Shown piece after piece: positions 61,294 through 64,000 of a stretch of 64,000 nt of DNA. This DNA is from VYFG01 sp965248685 (GTDB lineage: Bacteria > Pseudomonadota > Gammaproteobacteria > Arenicellales > Poriferihabitantaceae). The stretch is from the NCBI GenBank assembly GCA_965248685.1, contig CBDFKC010000003.1, positions 2,356,001-2,420,000 of the forward strand, in the 5' to 3' direction. Each line of letters starts with the position of its first letter. The stretch's first letter is position 1. The notes beneath the pieces are model-generated. The model saw only the letters and a list, made by a program, of their open reading frames with translations, was not told where the DNA came from and made no database searches. The position numbers were made by a program, and so were the translations under genes.

Positions 61294-62277
61294 GTGAAAA
61301 CTTCAATCGAGGTTAAGCGCGAGAGTGCCTTGACGGTCAATGTCGTCCTGGTATTGTTCGATCAGTTTCCACTAATACCCTTCAGTGGTTTGTTGGATTG
61401 TATGCGAACCGCAAATCGATTTGCCGGTCGCAAAGCCTATCACTGGCAAATCGTATCGGTAGATGGAGGCAGTGTCGAGTCCAGTAGTAAAGTCAGCATT
61501 GATGTTGATAGATCGCTGGTTGAAGTCGATGATTGCACTCGGATATTTTTGATTTCCGCCAATGATACGCAAAACTTCTCTGACGAAAAAGTGCTGAACC
61601 ATTTGGTTCAGCTAGCGCGCAAAGGCGCGATGCTGGGGAGTGCCAGTTCTGGCAGTTTTGTCCTGGCCCGGGCTGGCTTGCTGGAAGATTATCGATGTAC
61701 TATCCACTGGGAAAATCTGCCAGTGTTTAGGGAACTATATCCGAAACTGAACAGCACCCGGAGCATTTACGAAATCGACCGCGACCGCGCAACCTGTTCT
61801 GGGGGTACTGCCGCTCTGGACATGATGCTGAAACTGGTGGAAATGGATTGTGGACATGATGTTGCGCGCAAGATATCGCAAATGTACCAACATGACCGTT
61901 TACGCACGCCGGAAGATCAACAGCGAATGGAAGGAAAATACGACTTGATTCGGTTGTCACCCAAGCTCGCTGAGGCCATTGATCTGATGCAGAACAACAT
62001 CGAAGATCCTTTGTCGCCCCAGGAGATTGCCGGGCATGTCGGGGTTTCATTGCGCCAGCTTGAACGTCTGTTTAAAAAATATCGAGCAACTACACCCCAG
62101 CGGCACTATCTTGGATTGCGTCTGGAGACTGCTCGCCAACTTCTTTTGTATACCTCCCAATCCGGCCTTGACGTGGCTATTGCATCGGGATTCTCCTCCC
62201 ATTCCCATTTCATCAAGTCCTATCGAGATCTTTACGGTCGCACACCCCACGAAGAACGAATATCGGATAAACCCTGA
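61294..62277 (+). CDS. GlxA-type AraC family transcriptional regulator
   Basis: The 327-residue product has an N-terminal DJ-1/PfpI-like domain (residues 10-200, with GAMLGSASSGSFVLARAGLL) and a C-terminal double helix-turn-helix at about 227-322 (LSPQEIAGHVGVSLRQLERL and DVAIASGFSSHSHFIKSYRD). This architecture is that of GbdR, CdhR, SouR and related regulators, which sense glycine betaine, carnitine, sarcosine and similar compounds. The start is a GTG. It lies between the DMSP-lyase-like gene and the mttB gene and probably controls one or both. Confidence 0.93.
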   Translation: MKTSIEVKRESALTVNVVLVLFDQFPLIPFSGLLDCMRTANRFAGRKAYHWQIVSVDGGSVESSSKVSIDVDRSLVEVDDCTRIFLISANDTQNFSDEKVLNHLVQLARKGAMLGSASSGSFVLARAGLLEDYRCTIHWENLPVFRELYPKLNSTRSIYEIDRDRATCSGGTAALDMMLKLVEMDCGHDVARKISQMYQHDRLRTPEDQQRMEGKYDLIRLSPKLAEAIDLMQNNIEDPLSPQEIAGHVGVSLRQLERLFKKYRATTPQRHYLGLRLETARQLLLYTSQSGLDVAIASGFSSHSHFIKSYRDLYGRTPHEERISDKP

Positions 62278-62332
62278 GTTCAACTGGGTAGTTAAAGTCG
62301 CCGACACTCCATCAGTAGTCGAAAATCCGTGG

Positions 62333-62353
62333 TCGTTGTGTCGCTAACAACGA
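62333..62353. promoter_or_regulatory. 7-bp inverted repeat upstream of the MttB-family gene
   Basis: Arms TCGTTGT (62333-62339) and ACAACGA (62347-62353) are separated by seven bases. It lies 33 bp before the mttB start and 55 bp after the regulator stop. It is a candidate operator for the adjacent AraC-type regulator, or a leader hairpin. Confidence 0.45.
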
Positions 62354-62386
62354 TTTAATTTAGCGTAATTAGTAAACGCGACTATC

Positions 62387-63919
62387 ATGGCCAGAAGAGG
62401 AAAACGATCCCGGTCCGCTGAATCTAGATTATCGGATTCGTCCCCCAGTAATATTGACTATAAATCGATTCGCAGCAGTTTGGCGCCGGTATCGATTCTC
62501 AGCGACGATCATCTGGAAGCGATCCATAGAGCTTCACTGCGCATTCTGGAAGAAATTGGAATTGAGTTTATGGGGCAATCGGCGAGGGATTTATTTCGCC
62601 AGGCAGGCGCCGAGGTCGACGATCATTCAGGACAAGTAAGATTAAGCGCCGAAATTATTGAAAAGGCCCTGGAAACCGCGCCCGCGGAAATCACCCTGAC
62701 GCCGCGCAATCCTGCTAATAAAATGGTGCTGGGGGGAAACTCGATTTGTACTACGTCAGTGGGCGGTCCTCCCAATGTACATGATTTTGTTAACGGACGG
62801 CGCAACGGAAATTTCCAAGATTACTGTAATTTGCTCAAGTTAGTGCAATCATTTGACGTGGTACACGCCACCGGTAATCAACCGACTCCACCCATGGAAT
62901 TACAGGCGTTTTCACGGCACCTGGATTGCTATATGGCGAATGCCACGTTGACCGATAAGTGCTGGGTTAATACCAGTATTGGTGCAGACCGGGCGATGGA
63001 TGGGATCAATATCTCGGCAATATCGCGCGGCATATCACTCGCCGAAATGGCGCAGTCTCCCTCCTGCATCACCATAATTTCGGTCAATTCTCCGCGACGG
63101 TTTGACGGCGATATGGCAGATGGATTGATCGCCACGTCACGACATGGCCAATGTGTCGCGGTTACGCCGTTTACCCTGATGGGTGCGATGACCGCGACCA
63201 CGTTACCAGGCGCGCTGTCCCAACAAAATGCTGAGGCCTTGTCCGGCGTCGTACTGACCCAATTGGCCAAACCCGGGGCGCCCGTCATGTATGGAAGTTA
63301 TACCTCCAATGTGGACATGCGTACTGGAGCTCCGGCCTTTGGTACACCTGAATACGCCCGGGGTGTGTTGGCTTCAGGGCAGTTGGCGAGAAAATACGGT
63401 ATTCCATTTCGTTGCAGTAATTCTGCAACCGCCAATACCGTGGATGCCCAGGCGACTTACGAGGCTGAGATGTCACTTTGGTCTTGTTTTATGGGACATA
63501 CCAACCTGCTTTATCACGCAGCGGGCTGGATGGAAGGTGGATTAACTGCATCATTTGAAAAGTTTGTACTAGACGCCGAATTGCTGCAGATGCTGGCAGA
63601 GACGGTTAAACCGTTTGAGATAGACAACGACTCATTGGCCTGGGAAGCAATTTCTGAAATTCCCACGGGTGGTCAGTTTTTTGATCATCCGCATACCCTG
63701 GCACGCTACAAAAATGTGTTCTACGAATCGACCTTATCAGACTGGCGCAACTTTGAAGTTTGGCAAATGGATAGCGCAAAGTCCGCCACCCAAAGGGCAA
63801 CCGAAGTTTGGCAGCATAAGCTGGCTGAGTATCAGCAACCAGAAATTGATCCGTCCTATCAGGAAGAAATGGAGGCCTTCGTTTCCCGGCGCAAAACAGA
63901 AATTGCGAAGAGTCTTTAG
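62387..63919 (+). CDS. MttB-family (trimethylamine methyltransferase-like) methyltransferase, non-pyrrolysine
   Basis: The 510-residue product belongs to the MttB superfamily. Its core has motifs such as HRASLRILEEIGIEFMGQSA, GGPPNVHDFVNGRRNGNFQD and CSNSATANTVDAQATYEAEM. No in-frame amber codon occurs, so it lacks the pyrrolysine of archaeal MttB and belongs with the glycine betaine/quaternary amine group (MtgB-like). These enzymes pass a methyl group to a corrinoid protein, but no corrinoid protein gene is in the window. The first 30 residues are basic and disordered. It is probably controlled by the regulator just upstream. Confidence 0.88.
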   Translation: MARRGKRSRSAESRLSDSSPSNIDYKSIRSSLAPVSILSDDHLEAIHRASLRILEEIGIEFMGQSARDLFRQAGAEVDDHSGQVRLSAEIIEKALETAPAEITLTPRNPANKMVLGGNSICTTSVGGPPNVHDFVNGRRNGNFQDYCNLLKLVQSFDVVHATGNQPTPPMELQAFSRHLDCYMANATLTDKCWVNTSIGADRAMDGINISAISRGISLAEMAQSPSCITIISVNSPRRFDGDMADGLIATSRHGQCVAVTPFTLMGAMTATTLPGALSQQNAEALSGVVLTQLAKPGAPVMYGSYTSNVDMRTGAPAFGTPEYARGVLASGQLARKYGIPFRCSNSATANTVDAQATYEAEMSLWSCFMGHTNLLYHAAGWMEGGLTASFEKFVLDAELLQMLAETVKPFEIDNDSLAWEAISEIPTGGQFFDHPHTLARYKNVFYESTLSDWRNFEVWQMDSAKSATQRATEVWQHKLAEYQQPEIDPSYQEEMEAFVSRRKTEIAKSL

Positions 63920-63942
63920 ACTATTGAACTTGCGCTACATCT

Positions 63943-64000
63943 TTATCGTCCCGGTTTTATCGCCCCGGTGCTGGCAAATTCATCTATTTTAGAACTGTCG
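63943..64000 (-). CDS. Possible C-terminal end of a minus-strand gene
   Basis: Of the three reverse-strand frames at the right edge only one is open. It reads 18 codons (ending ASTGAIKPGR) before TAA at 63943-63945. It would converge with the MttB-family gene with a 23-bp gap. The stretch is too short to identify and may be chance. Confidence 0.25.
   Translation of the reverse strand, partial: DSSKIDEFASTGAIKPGR

Noticed and set aside
62387..63919. Pyrrolysine-containing MttB
   Set aside because: The reading frame has no internal TAG and is full length, so no amber decoding is needed.

Overview
The window looks like a core-genome stretch of a Gammaproteobacterium, probably marine and free-living. 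ZipA is essentially confined to Gammaproteobacteria. The gene orders smc-zipA-ligA, rpmF-plsX-fabH-fabG-acpP-fabF-mltG-tmk-holB-pilZ-tatD and clpS-clpA are typical of that class. Base composition looks even throughout. I see no insertion sequences, integrases, phage genes, CRISPR arrays, tRNAs or rRNAs. A cupin DMSP-lyase-like gene, an MttB-type methyltransferase, a Rieske oxygenase and a GMC oxidoreductase point to use of marine organic sulfur and quaternary amine compounds.

Layout. 1-7.1 kb: the start of a thiolase gene running off the left edge (minus strand), trmB, a large thioredoxin-domain protein, lgt, a DUF4124-like coiled-coil protein, htpX, a 2-oxoglutarate dioxygenase-like gene and a DUF4399 protein. 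7.2-13.8 kb: a minus-strand RND efflux operon whose first gene fuses a periplasmic substrate-binding domain to a TolC-type outer-membrane channel. 14.2-26 kb: a tightly packed plus-strand run of smc, zipA (unusually long, apparently with a second ZipA-like domain), ligA, a glutaredoxin-like gene, a GlcD/LDHD-type oxidase, alkB, a Rieske oxygenase and a TIM-barrel isomerase-like gene. 26-34 kb: smr and trxB (minus), a small polysaccharide block (UDP-xylose synthase, asparagine synthase, glycosyltransferase), then ATP sulfurylase and DAHP synthase (minus).

34-43.4 kb: the lipid and replication cluster with rpmF, plsX, fabH, fabG, acpP, fabF, mltG, tmk, holB, pilZ and tatD. It lacks yceD, fabD and pabC at their usual places. 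rpmF and acpP have near-consensus sigma-70 promoters, and acpP is closed by a strong terminator. 43.4-50.2 kb: yggX, an A-type Fe-S carrier with a CxxC tail, clpS, clpA, and a row of five poorly known envelope-type genes that includes an OmpA-like lipoprotein and an ankyrin protein. 50.2-56.4 kb: MFS transporter, crotonase, prpE, gshB and degV, ending in a 7-bp tandem repeat. 56.4-64 kb: DUF3179 protein and GMC oxidoreductase (minus), metY, the DMSP-lyase-like cupin, a GlxA-type AraC regulator and an MttB-family methyltransferase.

How the parts may work together. DMSP cleavage by the cupin would give DMS and acrylate. Acrylate could be handled by the PrpE and crotonase encoded about 8 kb upstream. 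The AraC regulator is of the type that senses betaine-like compounds, and the methyltransferase may act on a related quaternary amine or sulfonium. This pathway is inferred from families and proximity only. The most unusual items are the binding-domain/TolC fusion, the doubled ZipA domain, the DMSP/MttB block with inverted repeats at two of its gene starts, and the apparently split ankyrin gene.
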